A stretch of DNA of 64,000 nucleotides, taken from the NCBI GenBank assembly GCA_965204165.1, contig OZ241969.1, positions 4,712,001 through 4,776,000 of the forward strand, written 5' to 3'. Both the position numbers and the translations under genes were made by a program. The notes beneath the pieces are model-generated. The model saw only the letters and a list, made by a program, of their open reading frames with translations. It was not told the origin of the DNA and ran no database searches. This document shows positions 25,760 to 34,816 of this stretch, one piece after another (the stretch's first letter is position 1; each line of letters begins with the position of its first letter). Origin of the DNA: VYFG01 sp965204165. Its GTDB lineage: Bacteria; Pseudomonadota; Gammaproteobacteria; Arenicellales; Poriferihabitantaceae.

Positions 25760-25849
25760 AGTTGCCTCCCACGCCTGAACATGAAGCAGAAAAGGAACAT
25801 TCCGGGGAATGGGGGAATGCCTCCGGAACGCCCCGGCCGGGGCCCGGGA

Positions 25850-26167
25850 TCATTTGACCCGGCGGTCGTAGCCGATGCCGCTGGCGCGGATGCCCCAGGC
25901 CTGGAGGCGGCACTGGCGGTCGTCGATCCCCGTGGCGATGATGATGCCGTCCCGCCCGGGCCGCAGCGCCCGGACCTTCTCCAGCGTCATGATCGAGGGC
26001 CTGGGTTTCCCCCTGGCGGGGGCGTCGCCGGGGTGGACGGGAACGATGTCGCCGTTGGCCTTGGACTGGAAGAACTGCACGGCGAACCGGTCGTCGGGCA
26101 GGCCGTCGCCGGTGACGTGCATCAGGAAGGTGGTTTCGTTCCTCAGGGTCTGGATCGATGGGGTCAT
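25850..26167 (-). CDS. Hypothetical 105-aa protein
   Basis: Starts MTPSIQTLRNETTFLMHVTG with an excellent ribosome-binding site (GGAGGCCCC then ATG). The C-terminal half contains RDGIIIATGIDDRQCRLQAW. It has no signal peptide, membrane segment or recognised family. The strong start signal is the main argument that it is real. Confidence 0.5.
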   Translation of the reverse strand: MTPSIQTLRNETTFLMHVTGDGLPDDRFAVQFFQSKANGDIVPVHPGDAPARGKPRPSIMTLEKVRALRPGRDGIIIATGIDDRQCRLQAWGIRASGIGYDRRVK

Positions 26168-27191
26168 GGGGCCTCCGGGTAACGGTTGATCAAAGGGCAT
26201 GGAGGGCCAGGAACCGAAGGATGAACTCCCTCGGCCTCCGGGCCATCTGGCCCTTGGCGGCCAAAACCAACTCGTGCCGGTGATCGGCGGCCCGATGGCG
26301 AAGGGAATGAATTGGATGCCGTGTCCGGGACGGCGGAGACGGCCGTGCCGTCAGGGACGGTCGTGGACCGGCCCGTGCTCGTGGATGATGATCAAGGCCG
26401 GGGTGATGGCCATGGGGCGGGAAGGGAAGAGGCCGGGTGGCGATGACCCTCTACGCAGTGGAGGGGTGGACCCGGGCCGCACCGGAAGCTGAAAAAGACC
26501 GCCGGGGGTTGCCCGGCGGGTATATCCAATTCGTGAAATTGCAATCGCCCCTTGAGGGGCGGACGGAGTCTATCACGAAGGCCGATGGAGATGATGGAGA
26601 ACAGCGGGGCGGGGGTTTGCGGCGGGTGCGGCCCGGACACAACCGCAATACGCCCGGCGATGCCGCCCCTGTGGGTATCCCTCGGAGAAAGGGCTGACGG
26701 CAGGCCGGGCGCGGGCGGATTCCAGCAGAGCCCCGGCAGTTCCTGCCGAAGCCGGAAAAACGAACGGCGAGGGGGAAGGCGAAAAGGCGCCCCGCGGACC
26801 GGTGTCCGCGGGGCGGCAATCTTCCGGAAGGAAGAGAATGACAGTGCCCCGGGATTCAGGCCGGGGCGGGTGCGGATTCTACCGGAATTTCGGGGAGGTG
26901 CCAGTCGGATGCTGAAATACCCGTGGGCTGATTAATCTTGATGACTCCAGACTGGCACGCGCTCCGGCTGCCTGGGGTTGGAGGTGCGACAGCGCCATTT
27001 CGATTACGGCTTTTGCGGGCGTTCAAGGAGAGGCGGGGCAAGGCTGCGCATGCTCATGGATTTTTACCGGAACCGCGTGTTGCCAAAGTAGAGACAAATC
27101 AGTGATCCCTGACCTGATATAGACGGCGATGCCAGCCTTGTTGGACATCACATGTATTGCTCCTGCCGGTTCCCGCCTGACTGTGGTTTTT
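26168..27191. other. Gene-poor stretch
   Basis: About 1 kb without a convincing protein gene. It holds a hairpin CGCCCC-TTGA-GGGGCG at 26546-26561 and a terminator-like stem at 26789-26814. Short frames on both strands lack ribosome-binding sites and family resemblance. Confidence 0.4.
26789..26814 (-). terminator. Terminator-like hairpin
   Basis: A perfect 11-bp stem, GCCCCGCGGAC and GTCCGCGGGGC, with a CGGT loop. On the minus strand it is followed by GCCTTTTC, a short T run. It could end transcription from the GPP34-like gene at 27192-27659, although it lies about 380 bp downstream. Confidence 0.4.
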
Positions 27192-27659
27192 CTATGTTCT
27201 CGGGCAAGCATCCCAAGACAGAAAACGCATTCCCATGACCGACTCAAGCCGGGCCGGAACACGGTGCGGGCGCCAGAAGGCCGCACGAAAACCACCCTCC
27301 CGAAGCGTCAGTATCCGATGCTCGACAAGCCTGATATGCGTTTGTTCGAAGATCATGGCGGCATCTTCCGACGAGAGCACCCGGATCCATGCGCGCGCGT
27401 CGGCGGTTTCCTTCCGTGCGGCGATCTTCTCCAGTGCGTGATCGAGCATGAAAATTCCGGTCGGCGTCCGGTCGATGACCATCAGGCTCTCGAGGTCCGC
27501 ATCAATCCGGTTGACCAACGCCAGGTCCATCAGGACGGCCCCGGCGAACACGCAGGCCATGTGGCTGCGCGGAACCGGCGCCGGGACTCCACGTTCGTCA
27601 TCCAGCAGAAGGACCGGTATTTCTTCTGTTACCGTCGGGATGTCGGTGGCAGGAGTCAT
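27192..27659 (-). CDS. GPP34/GOLPH3-like protein
   Basis: 155 aa from the ATG at 27659. VTEEIPVLLLDDERG and FAGAVLMDLALVNRIDADLE match the start of the GPP34 fold (family LLLLxxDxxxG and LAGAxLxxLxLxxRI), followed by a helical region and ILTLREGGFRAAFW. GPP34 proteins bind phosphoinositides in eukaryotes; the bacterial role is unknown. The C-terminus is shorter than usual (about 220 aa), and the last residues look non-homologous, so it may be truncated. A longer frame reaches 27794 but the extra N-terminus has no support. Confidence 0.6.
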   Translation of the reverse strand: MTPATDIPTVTEEIPVLLLDDERGVPAPVPRSHMACVFAGAVLMDLALVNRIDADLESLMVIDRTPTGIFMLDHALEKIAARKETADARAWIRVLSSEDAAMIFEQTHIRLVEHRILTLREGGFRAAFWRPHRVPARLESVMGMRFLSWDACPRT

Positions 27660-27854
27660 TGTCGTTTCCGGCCAACCCCGGTATTGGGGGATGTCTGCGC
27701 AGTGATGGTGTGGATTATTCCGGTTCGTCTTCTGTTGGGTGAAGATCTTCCTGCCGCACCCTGGACGGGAAACGGGCACGGAACCGCTTTTCAACTCCCG
27801 GCACCGAAGCGGTGCGAGTCGGCACCACCGAATGGGGCAGGGGCCGCACGGTTC

Positions 27855-28613
27855 TCAGCCGCCGGATGATTCCAGGGCCTTGAGCCGCTCGACCGCCCGT
27901 TCGTGGAGCAGGCGATCATAAGCATCCTTCACCGGCATCCGGATAGTGCGCTCCAGAAGCCCTGCCGCCCTTTTGCGGTAATCTCCGCCACCCAGGGCCA
28001 GCAGTCCGAACGCATATTCCAGAGGTACGGCTTTCGCGTGGGGAGCAAGCTTGAGGGCGCGTTCGAAGGCGGCGAGGGCATTCCTTTTGCGGGCGCCGTA
28101 GGCCAGGCGCGCCATGAGAGGACCCAACGCAGCGACCACTTCCGCATTCCACAGACCCAGGCTGAGATGTGCCGCGGCCATTTCGGGTTCGAGCCCCAGG
28201 GCTGTCTCGGCCGCCTCACGAATCCGCTTCCCATAGCCCCGGCCAGTCGACCTGACCGCGCCGATCGACTGTGCGTGCCGACCCATCGCGCGGGCCATCT
28301 GCAGATAGGCGTCCGCATTGCCGGGATCGGAGTCCACCGCCTTCTCCGCCAGTCCGATAGCCCGCTCAAGCAGCGCCTCCCGCTCGCCATCCGCCGCGAT
28401 GTGGTGGGCATGGATGGTCAGCGACTCCGCGGCCAATGCATACCCTTCGGCGGTCTGGAGCGCTTCGGCAATCCCGGCCGCCTCGGCGAACCGCCCCGCC
28501 GCGTAGGCCGCCCGGACCTCGTCGATGGACCGGGTGTCGGCCGACGCCAAGGAGTTTTCCAAAGCCATGCAGCAGCAGACCAGGAAGCCGATCGCATGAC
28601 CCGGACGAATCAC
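27855..28613 (-). CDS. Periplasmic TPR-repeat protein
   Basis: 252 aa from a GTG. An N-terminal hydrophobic segment (AIGFLVCCCMALENSLASADT) looks like a signal peptide cleaved after ASA. TPR-like helical repeats follow (GNADAYLQMARAMGRHAQ, MAAAHLSLGLWNAEVVAA and KRNALAAFERALKLAPHAKA). It probably acts as a periplasmic scaffold. It starts 4 nt after the stop of a tiny upstream frame at 28618-28731. Confidence 0.75.
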   Translation of the reverse strand: MIRPGHAIGFLVCCCMALENSLASADTRSIDEVRAAYAAGRFAEAAGIAEALQTAEGYALAAESLTIHAHHIAADGEREALLERAIGLAEKAVDSDPGNADAYLQMARAMGRHAQSIGAVRSTGRGYGKRIREAAETALGLEPEMAAAHLSLGLWNAEVVAALGPLMARLAYGARKRNALAAFERALKLAPHAKAVPLEYAFGLLALGGGDYRKRAAGLLERTIRMPVKDAYDRLLHERAVERLKALESSGG

Positions 28614-28617
28614 GGTC

Positions 28618-28731
28618 TCAGTTCCGGCCGGATCGCGGGGCAGACCGCAGGAAGAACGACGCCAGCGCCACCGTCACCCAGGGCCGCCGGAGGGTCAGGT
28701 CGAAGGCGCGGTCGAGTTGAGCGGGCGTCAT
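28618..28731 (-). CDS. Possible 37-aa leader peptide or fragment
   Basis: Reads MTPAQLDRAFDLTLRRPWVT then VALASFFLRSAPRSGRN and stops 4 nt before the TPR gene's GTG. It resembles the start of a membrane protein (RRPWVTVALA). It may be a truncated remnant or a short coupled leader. Confidence 0.3.
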   Translation of the reverse strand: MTPAQLDRAFDLTLRRPWVTVALASFFLRSAPRSGRN

Positions 28732-28806
28732 CGGCAAGGACCTTCCCGGCCGTGTACATCGTGCGACGCAGCGCGCCGCCGGGTTGAAACGTCGCGCATC
28801 AATCGT

Positions 28807-29997
28807 TCACCAGTCGGCCGACTTCGAGGCATGGACGTGGTTTGGCATCCTGTAGCTGAGGCCTCCCTCGTCATACACGGAAATGTCCAGAAGCTGAGAG
28901 AAATTTCCGAATCGGAGCAACTGGGTATTCTTGGCCCTGCGTTGCAGGTACTGTTTCAGCCGAAACAGAAACAGCGTTCCGATCGTCGGGCTCCATGGAT
29001 ACTGGTACTGATTGGCAAGCCTGTTTCCAATGAGTGCGCGCGAAAGCTTGAAGGCCAATGCCGTCGTTTTCCTTTTTTCGGTCGGGTCCGTGATGCCCGC
29101 CACCGACGGAATGGACTTGATCAGCGCATTCGCCACTTCCACGGAATCCCGGTCGGGCGGCGGTTCGCACAGGAAGCCGACCGTGTAGATGGATTCGGCT
29201 TCCTCCCCGTCGGCATACAGGATCGAATCCGGTATCCCCATCAGGTGGCCGGCGTAGCGCCACACGGCGAGCACGCCCGCCTTTTCCTCGGGCGTGTATG
29301 TCGCGCCCACCTTCATCGAGTAATCCAGCAGGCGCTTGGAGAAAACCGCGATCGCCAGCCCCAGGTGCGCCGCGCTGACCGGCGTGCCCCAGGCGTCCTC
29401 GTCCCATACGTCCGACTGCGCCAGGAGCGTCCTGATGCGGCAATGCACGAACCGCACGCGCGTGGACAGCTTCCAGCCGTCGCCGTCCCGGTCCAATCCG
29501 CCGGGGAAGAAAATTTCCACCAACTGCCGGTTGTTCTGCTGCAGCCGTCGCTTGGTGGCCGCCACCCGCTTGGTGGTGTTGAACGATTTTGCGATCAGCG
29601 TCGAAAACCCTTCCACCAGCACGCCCGCAACGAAGGCCACGAGCATCAGGTCCGCGTTGGTGCTGAACGCGCGGATCCCGGGCTTGAACGCCTCGCGGTC
29701 AAGCCACGGAGGATCTTCCAGATGATCGAAGAAATCCCGCAGCACCTGCGGCGCCCTGCGAAGAATGTCGGGCTGCTGCTCGACGCCCGCCCCGATGAAT
29801 CGGTGCAGGTCGACGGGAGGCATGGCGGATAGCTCCTCCATGACCGGGTCGAGCACGGGGTCTCCGATCGTCGTATGCCGGATGTAATTCTCAGCACGCG
29901 CGCCCATGCCCATGGAGCTTGCTTTCGCGTGGCTTTCAGCGTATGCGGAAGGTGCTAACTCCAATTTCCCGGAATTCTTGAGGACAGGGACGGACAC
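28807..29997 (-). CDS. MpaB/Lcp-type (DUF2236) oxygenase-like protein
   Basis: 396 aa. The pattern DPPWLDREAFKPGIRAF, then LVAFVAGVLVEGFSTLI, STRVRFVHCRIRTLL and VLAVWRYAGHLMGIPDSILY follows the heme-dependent oxygenase fold shared by rubber oxygenase Lcp and MpaB (formerly DUF2236). Conserved Arg and His in RVRFVHCRIR fit the heme pocket. No secretion signal is seen, so it is probably cytoplasmic. The substrate is unknown. It is monocistronic on the minus strand, with a terminator-like hairpin upstream at 30190-30223. Confidence 0.75.
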   Translation of the reverse strand: MSVPVLKNSGKLELAPSAYAESHAKASSMGMGARAENYIRHTTIGDPVLDPVMEELSAMPPVDLHRFIGAGVEQQPDILRRAPQVLRDFFDHLEDPPWLDREAFKPGIRAFSTNADLMLVAFVAGVLVEGFSTLIAKSFNTTKRVAATKRRLQQNNRQLVEIFFPGGLDRDGDGWKLSTRVRFVHCRIRTLLAQSDVWDEDAWGTPVSAAHLGLAIAVFSKRLLDYSMKVGATYTPEEKAGVLAVWRYAGHLMGIPDSILYADGEEAESIYTVGFLCEPPPDRDSVEVANALIKSIPSVAGITDPTEKRKTTALAFKLSRALIGNRLANQYQYPWSPTIGTLFLFRLKQYLQRRAKNTQLLRFGNFSQLLDISVYDEGGLSYRMPNHVHASKSADW

Positions 29998-30189
29998 ACG
30001 AAAGTAAACGGGCTCAACGCTTTAGGCCGAGTCCCGCCCGAGTGCATCCGACGCTGTCGGTTGCTGCATGATTGCCCGTGGTTTCCCGCATGGTGCCGTC
30101 GCCGGATGAAATACACCCGTCAAAGCTGTTGCCGCATTTTGTGGACTATATAGGAGTGGTCACGAAGGCATCGGATGAGAGGAACGCCG

Positions 30190-30223
30190 AAAAAAACCCC
30201 CGCGGTCTTCGCCGGCGAGGGGT
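30190..30223 (-). terminator. Intrinsic terminator on the minus strand
   Basis: Read on the minus strand, ACCCCTCGCC, a loop region, ACCGCGGGGG and then seven T residues. This looks like a GC-rich hairpin with a T tract that would stop transcription entering the oxygenase gene from upstream. Confidence 0.5.
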
Positions 30224-30312
30224 CTCCAAATGCAATGAAGTATCTTGGCTGACCTCGTGGATCGAGTATAGCATGCGCCCTGGCCGCCAGGGGTTAATGG
30301 TATGACCCCTAT

Positions 30313-30932
30313 ATGGACGCCGCCTTGTTTGCAACCCCCCAAGTTCATGTTTCGGCAGTTTGACAACTCGTCGAGCACGTCCGTATATCAGGCCTCTGAT
30401 TAAGCGGCATCACGATGTGCCGCGGGCCGGTATGGATATTAGTGGAACAGATCCAAATCGCCCCGGAGGCTTCGAAAGCCGTGGGCCATACATGGTTTTC
30501 CTGTTCCCAGTTTCTCGACTGTTTTTCCCCTACTGCTTCTGCGCTCTATTGAGTGGTTACAACAACCCGGCCTACCGGTTCCTCATGGTCAATCCACGAT
30601 TGCCGGAAAGCCGGGACGGTTCCGGAGTATTCTCCGGAATCGTTCGGGTGCCGATCTGGCCTTCCTTGTAGGCCGAAGCGGCGATATTCTCTTGCAGGTT
30701 CGGGCAAGCCCCTGCATGGCTGCCGGTTTCAGTCCCGGTCCCCAAAGGCCATTCATGGCCGTCTTTGGTTCTCCGCTCTGCCGCAGGGAGGCGGCAGACA
30801 GCAACCGAGCGGAGAGCGAGGGCGGTAGTGTCCGGTTGTGGATGGACCTGTCGGACTTGCCTCGGCTCTTTGCAGCGAGGGACTCCGCGCCACACGGCAT
30901 TCGCCCGTATCTGTGCATTGTCGGATGCATCC
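30313..30932 (-). ncRNA. Putative bridge/seek RNA region of IS1111 copy 2
   Basis: IS110-family elements encode a structured guide RNA in a noncoding end; in the IS1111 group it lies downstream of the transposase. This 620-nt noncoding stretch between the transposase stop and the right inverted repeat is where it should be. Parts near 30527-30660 and 30325-30500 are conserved with copy 1. I cannot fold it here, so exact ends are unknown. Confidence 0.35.
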
Positions 30933-31985
30933 TCACGCTCCCACGGCCTGAATGCCGGCAACCCGGGATTCCGGTCCGCGGTAATCCTCTCCCTTCATCA
31001 TCAATGCCCACATGGTCCTTGCCATCTTGTTGGCCACGGCAATGGCCGCCTTGATTGTCGGCTTGCGGTCGAGCAGTCGCTTCAGCCAGCGTTCCGGCTC
31101 CTTGCCCCAGCGGGTCGTTCTCTGTATCACCGTCATCGCGCCGGTGATCAGCAATCGGCGCAGGTCCCGCTGGCCCATCTTCGACACCCTCCCGAGCCTT
31201 GCCTTCCCTCCAGACGAATTCTGAAGGGGAACGAGGCCGAGCCAGGCTGCGAAATCCCTGCCGCACCTGAAGTCCTCCATGTCCGGCGCAAAGGCCAGGA
31301 ACGCCAGCCCGATGACCGGCCCCACTCCAGGGATGGTCCGAAGGCGCCGGATGGTTTCATCTTCCCTGGCGGCTGCCCGGCCCTTGCGGTCCAGTTCGAC
31401 AATCCGGGCATCGAACTCCCGGATCTGCTTCATGAGCATGTCCGCCATCTCCCGGGTAAGGCCGGGGAGCCGGGAGTCTTCCCGATCCTCCAGAACCACT
31501 TCCAGGGCCTGGATATTGGTCCGCCCCTTGGGCGCCACCAGCCCGAACTCCGCCAGCAGTCCCCGCAGGGAATTGATGGTCTGCGTACGCTGACGGACCA
31601 TAAGGTCCCGCACCCGGAACAGCATGGCCCGCGCCTGCTGGTCTTCGCTTTTCACCGAAATGACTCGCATCGTCGGGCGCGAGGCCGCCTCCGAGATCGC
31701 TTCCGCATCCGCCATGTCGTTCTTGTGCCGCTTGACAAACGGTTTGACATAGGCGGGCGGCAGGATATGAACCCGGTGACCCAACTGGCGGATCTCCCGT
31801 GCCCAGTGGTGAGACCCGCCGCAGGCCTCCATTGCCACCAGGCAGGAAGGCTGCTTCCCCAGAAAGTACAGCAGCTTCCCCCGCGTGACCCGCTTGCGGA
31901 ATGCCACCGAGCCGTCCTGGTAGGCTCCGTGGAGCTGGAACAGGTTCTTTGCCAGGTCAATGCCGATGATGCTAATCTTTTTCAT
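30933..31985 (-). CDS. IS110 family (IS1111 group) DEDD transposase
   Basis: 350 aa, colinear with the copy at 629-1684, with the same DEDD motifs (GIDLAK, AMEACGG, KNDMADAEAI) and C-terminal IPGVGPVIGLAFLA. Substitutions are scattered (for example GGSHHWAREIRQLG). Because its 3-prime noncoding region is uninterrupted, this is the copy more likely to be active. Confidence 0.92.
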   Translation of the reverse strand: MKKISIIGIDLAKNLFQLHGAYQDGSVAFRKRVTRGKLLYFLGKQPSCLVAMEACGGSHHWAREIRQLGHRVHILPPAYVKPFVKRHKNDMADAEAISEAASRPTMRVISVKSEDQQARAMLFRVRDLMVRQRTQTINSLRGLLAEFGLVAPKGRTNIQALEVVLEDREDSRLPGLTREMADMLMKQIREFDARIVELDRKGRAAAREDETIRRLRTIPGVGPVIGLAFLAFAPDMEDFRCGRDFAAWLGLVPLQNSSGGKARLGRVSKMGQRDLRRLLITGAMTVIQRTTRWGKEPERWLKRLLDRKPTIKAAIAVANKMARTMWALMMKGEDYRGPESRVAGIQAVGA

Positions 31986-32104
31986 GGATGTCGTCTCTCG
32001 TTGATGGGATGTTCAATGCCAGCCTGCTGGCACCTGCTTCACTATGAAGCAGTAGAGAGGCGGCGTCCATTCCATCGCCCCACCCTTGGGGCATCAACCT
32101 GCCA

Positions 32105-32863
32105 TCAGCTTCGATCCACGATGAACCATCCAGCAACACCCCCGGCATCCCGCAGACGCCTGTCAGGCGGGACTGCAGAACGGAATGCAGCCGGATCGCG
32201 GAGGCGCGCGATGCCGGGACAGTGCAGCCCGTCAGGCTGTTGGTCTGCAAGCAAAGCGGTGATCCGAGGGTGTCTTGCCAGGAGCGGTTTCCTCTTCACC
32301 CCGAAACCCGTTACTGTTGACGCTCCATTGCGTTGCGGCACCGGGGGCCGGGTGATCCGGAAGAGAAGAGAGGCCATGGTCCATCCCTGTCGGATACGGC
32401 TTCTGGGAGCCACAATGATATTGCCATCATTCACACACTCGAGGAATGAACCATGACCAAGACGAAACATACCACGAAACCCAAATCCGTTCCTGCTCAT
32501 CCGGGGCTCCGCGGAATGCCGGTATCGCTTGTGCCGGCGGATGTTCCCCACCGAGATCCCCTCCAGGACCAGCTTCAGGCCGGTCCAGTCCAGGGACAAC
32601 TTGTCGTCGGCGCCCCCGCGGCAATGGAACCGGCCCCGCTCCAGGCGCTTCGACCAGATGCAGTATCCGCCCCGGTCGAAGTACAGGACCTTCATCATGC
32701 TCCGGCGGCGGTTGATGAAGACGAACAGGTGGCCGCTGGCCGGATCCTCCTTCAGCACGTTCCGGACCAGCGCCGACAGCCCGTCGAACGGCTTCCTCAT
32801 GTCCGTGGGCCGGGCGTACAGCCAAACCCGCACACGGTCTTCCGGAAAGAACATCCCCGCCAC
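32105..32863 (-). CDS. tnpB: IS66 family TnpB (Orf2) with read-through tail
   Basis: The first 116 residues (MAGMFFPEDRVRVWLYARPT to GNIRRHKRYRH) are a complete IS66 Orf2 protein with RPTDMRKPFDGLSALV and FVFINRRRSMMKVLYFDRGG. Usual length is about 115 aa, reached near 32515. The remaining 136 residues match nothing and are probably read-through into flanking DNA after the IS66 element lost its end. No TnpC transposase follows, so the element is a remnant. Confidence 0.75.
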   Translation of the reverse strand: MAGMFFPEDRVRVWLYARPTDMRKPFDGLSALVRNVLKEDPASGHLFVFINRRRSMMKVLYFDRGGYCIWSKRLERGRFHCRGGADDKLSLDWTGLKLVLEGISVGNIRRHKRYRHSAEPRMSRNGFGFRGMFRLGHGSFLECVNDGNIIVAPRSRIRQGWTMASLLFRITRPPVPQRNGASTVTGFGVKRKPLLARHPRITALLADQQPDGLHCPGIARLRDPAAFRSAVPPDRRLRDAGGVAGWFIVDRS

Positions 32864-33177
32864 CTCAGGCGAAGGACCATGCCCCCGCCAAGGTCCAGCT
32901 CCACGCGCCAGTCGCCGTCACCGGCAGCGGCCGGCGCCGGCGCCGCCTTCGGAGACACCGGGGGCAATTTCACAAAATCGACCAGCGGCGGCCCGGCAGG
33001 GCCGTTGCCGGCCGCGGCCTCCCCGTCACGGAACCGCCTCCGCCACTTGTAGAGCTGGGTGCTGGACAGCCGCCGCTTCCGGCAAAACTCCTTAGGTCCC
33101 TGTTCCCCGGCCTCGAATTCCGTTACCAGGCGTCGCCACTGCCCGGGGGTGCGGACCACCTTCTTGCGTTGCGTCAT
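32797..33177 (-). CDS. tnpA: IS66 family TnpA (Orf1)
   Basis: 126 aa: a helix-turn-helix start (RTPGQWRRLVTEFEAGEQG, CRKRRLSSTQLYKWRRRF), a Pro/Ala linker and a C-terminal VELDLGGGMVLRLRW segment, all typical of IS66 Orf1. It overlaps the TnpB start by 67 nt, the common IS66 arrangement. A hairpin (TGCGTCTC and GAGACGCA, 33183-33212) sits just upstream of the start. Confidence 0.75.
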   Translation of the reverse strand: MTQRKKVVRTPGQWRRLVTEFEAGEQGPKEFCRKRRLSSTQLYKWRRRFRDGEAAAGNGPAGPPLVDFVKLPPVSPKAAPAPAAAGDGDWRVELDLGGGMVLRLRWRGCSFRKTVCGFGCTPGPRT

Positions 33178-33231
33178 CGTTTTGCGTCTCCGGTTTCGAA
33201 ATGGGAGACGCACGATGAGACCCTGACGTCG

Positions 33232-33556
33232 TCAGTGGAACAACGCCTCAGAATGGCCGGTTACCCCGGCATGACGTGCGTCGTGGCCGTGGTCGCAGGC
33301 AAGCCGGGCACCCTGCATGTCGCTGTGGTCGGCGTTGATATGGTGCGCCACCAGCCCGTTCGCCGCCTGCAGCGCGGCAATCCTGGCCGCCTGCTCCACC
33401 GCCTCGAAGTCGCCGTCCCCGAACACCCCCTTGCCGACCAGCGCCTCGATGTCCGTGGCGAGCGCCGTCTCGACCTCGTCTTCGAAGGCCTTCAACGTTT
33501 TTTTTCACCGGATCGCCGTTGCGCAACGCAAAGGCGCCGTCTTGGTCTGTCATCAT
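33232..33556 (-). pseudogene. Small hypothetical gene with a homopolymer frameshift
   Basis: Two overlapping minus frames, MMTDQDGAFALRNGDPVKK and LKAFEDEVETALATDIEALV onward to HSEALFH, join perfectly if one A is removed from the A8 run at 33498-33505. The joined product would be about 107 aa with no recognised domain. The indel could be real decay, slippage or a sequencing error. Confidence 0.45.
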
Positions 33557-33585
33557 CTTCATCATCTTCCTTTGGACATGGTTTT

Positions 33586-33862
33586 TGGTTAACATCCGGT
33601 TATCTGTGGCGCCGCCCCGCCACCGCCATGGCGGATTGCGGGAACGGCGCTGCTGAAGTTCCCGTGCCGCGCGGCCCGGGTACATATAGAATCGAATGCG
33701 GATGCGGATGTCCGCGACAACAATGCCCTAACGCTTCACATCGGAGAACCCGGAATGCTGGATCACATACCTGAAGAACGCGCCCCGAGCCTGACTTCCA
33801 TGACCGGGAGACTCCCGGCCCCGGCGGTGGGTTTCGCCGTCCCGGATATGGGAAGAACAAAG
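33586..33862 (+). repeat. Surface-locus upstream block, copy 1
   Basis: This stretch is colinear with 54228-54586: both begin GGTTAACATCCGGTTATCTG, share the GCCATGGCGGATTGCGGGAA segment, and carry a short frame with a good ribosome-binding site (start 33755 here). The shared frame reads MLDHIPEERAPS here and MTDHMPEERARQ there, and both keep a PAPA...VPD...GRTKS ending. In the other copy the block leads straight into the promoter and heptamer tract of the surface protein gene. Here it stops at ACAAAGTCAC and the frame continues to 34027 without a surface gene. Confidence 0.65.
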
Positions 33863-34081
33863 TCACCAAGGCAAATTTGTTCTGATTCGCCCGAAGAGAT
33901 CGTTACTGCCGTGCTTGGGATTTATCACGGATTATTTTGGCCACTTTGGACTGAATTGGGCGCCATGGTGGTTACACCGGGCAGGTTGATGTTCCCGGAG
34001 GTGGATTTCCGTTCCGTTGAGGCATGACTGTTCCCGCCCCTGTGTGTTGAGGGGCTGAGGATTCGGGGCCTGGAGGGATGC

Positions 34082-34816
34082 TCAGCCGGTAGCCGGGTTT
34101 GGCCTGGCGTTGTCGGTCATCTTGAGGAAGTCGAGCATGCGTCGGGGATTCCTGGCGAGGTGGCGCATGGTTTCGGCGACGGCGAGTCCCCGGCTCTGTA
34201 TGATGCCGATGGCGAATCGCCTGAGGCGGGACATGTTCTGGGGACCGTGTCCGGCCCGGATTCGGCTGCGGTCCTCGTCGAAGGTCCAGTCGAGGACATG
34301 ATGCATGGCCTCGACGGACCAGTGCCCGCGGTTGAGGGAGAGGATTCGCTCGGGGGAGGCGTCATTTGGGGTCAGGCTGGTGATTCCGTAGGCGATCTCA
34401 CGGCGTTTCCTGCCGGTTGCGGTTTCGGTGGTTTCACGCATCACGGCGAAGACCTGTCCGACGTTGGGGAACTGGAGGTAGTGGTTGAGCTTGTCCGAGA
34501 CCCAGACGGAACGGCGCTCCCGGCGGCCATGGACGGGTTTGGGGGCCTGGTCGGTGAAGTCCGGCGGACGGCGCTGGATGTGGCGGTCGAGGAGCAGTCG
34601 GATATCGGCGAGCAGGTTTTTCTGGTTGCCCTTGACGGTGAAGAGGTAGTGGGCGCGGCGTCCGTGGAGATAGTCGGCGAGCTTGCGTTGGGTGAGCATG
34701 GCATCGGTGGTGATGGTGCATCCTTCGATGTCGGAGAGGGTGTCGAGCAGCGGGATGACGATGCCGATCTCGTTGGTGCGTTTGGTTTCGTCATCGGCCC
34801 CCGGTTTCAGGCCGAC
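34082..34816 (-). CDS. ISAs1 family transposase, C-terminal part in the -1 frame
   Basis: Continues the protein at 34807-35859 after a frame change: VGLKPGADDETKRTNEIGIV, then DTLSDIEGCTITTDAMLTQR, AHYLFTVKGNQKNLLADIRL, LNRGHWSVEAMHHVLDWTFD and the ISAs1-type end. TDAMLTQ holds the second catalytic Asp and RGHWSVEAMHH the Glu. It has no start of its own upstream; expression needs a frameshift at the A7 run at 34817-34823. Confidence 0.75.
   Translation of the reverse strand, partial: VGLKPGADDETKRTNEIGIVIPLLDTLSDIEGCTITTDAMLTQRKLADYLHGRRAHYLFTVKGNQKNLLADIRLLLDRHIQRRPPDFTDQAPKPVHGRRERRSVWVSDKLNHYLQFPNVGQVFAVMRETTETATGRKRREIAYGITSLTPNDASPERILSLNRGHWSVEAMHHVLDWTFDEDRSRIRAGHGPQNMSRLRRFAIGIIQSRGLAVAETMRHLARNPRRMLDFLKMTDNARPNPATG

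Larger units (their letters stand above)
30310..32077 (-). mobile_element. IS1111-group element copy 2
   Basis: 1768 bp, complete. The left end (minus orientation) is CGATGGA followed by ATGGACGCCGCC (down to 32059) and the right end is GGCGGCGTCCAT plus ATA (30310-30324). It carries the transposase at 30933-31985 and a 3-prime noncoding region of about 620 bp. It is about 100 bp longer than copy 1, mainly in a segment near 30710-30900. No target duplication, as typical of the group. It is inserted between an oxygenase gene and an IS66 remnant. Confidence 0.88.

Noticed and set aside
26521..26570. CRISPR-repeat-like hairpin CGCCCC-TTGA-GGGGCG
   Set aside because: Only one copy exists, with no spacer periodicity and no cas genes in the window.
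32453..33052. Plus-strand frame starting MTKTKHTTKPKS with a good ribosome-binding site
   Set aside because: Beyond the first 20 or so codons it is antisense to IS66 TnpB. At most it is the start of a gene destroyed by the IS66 insertion.
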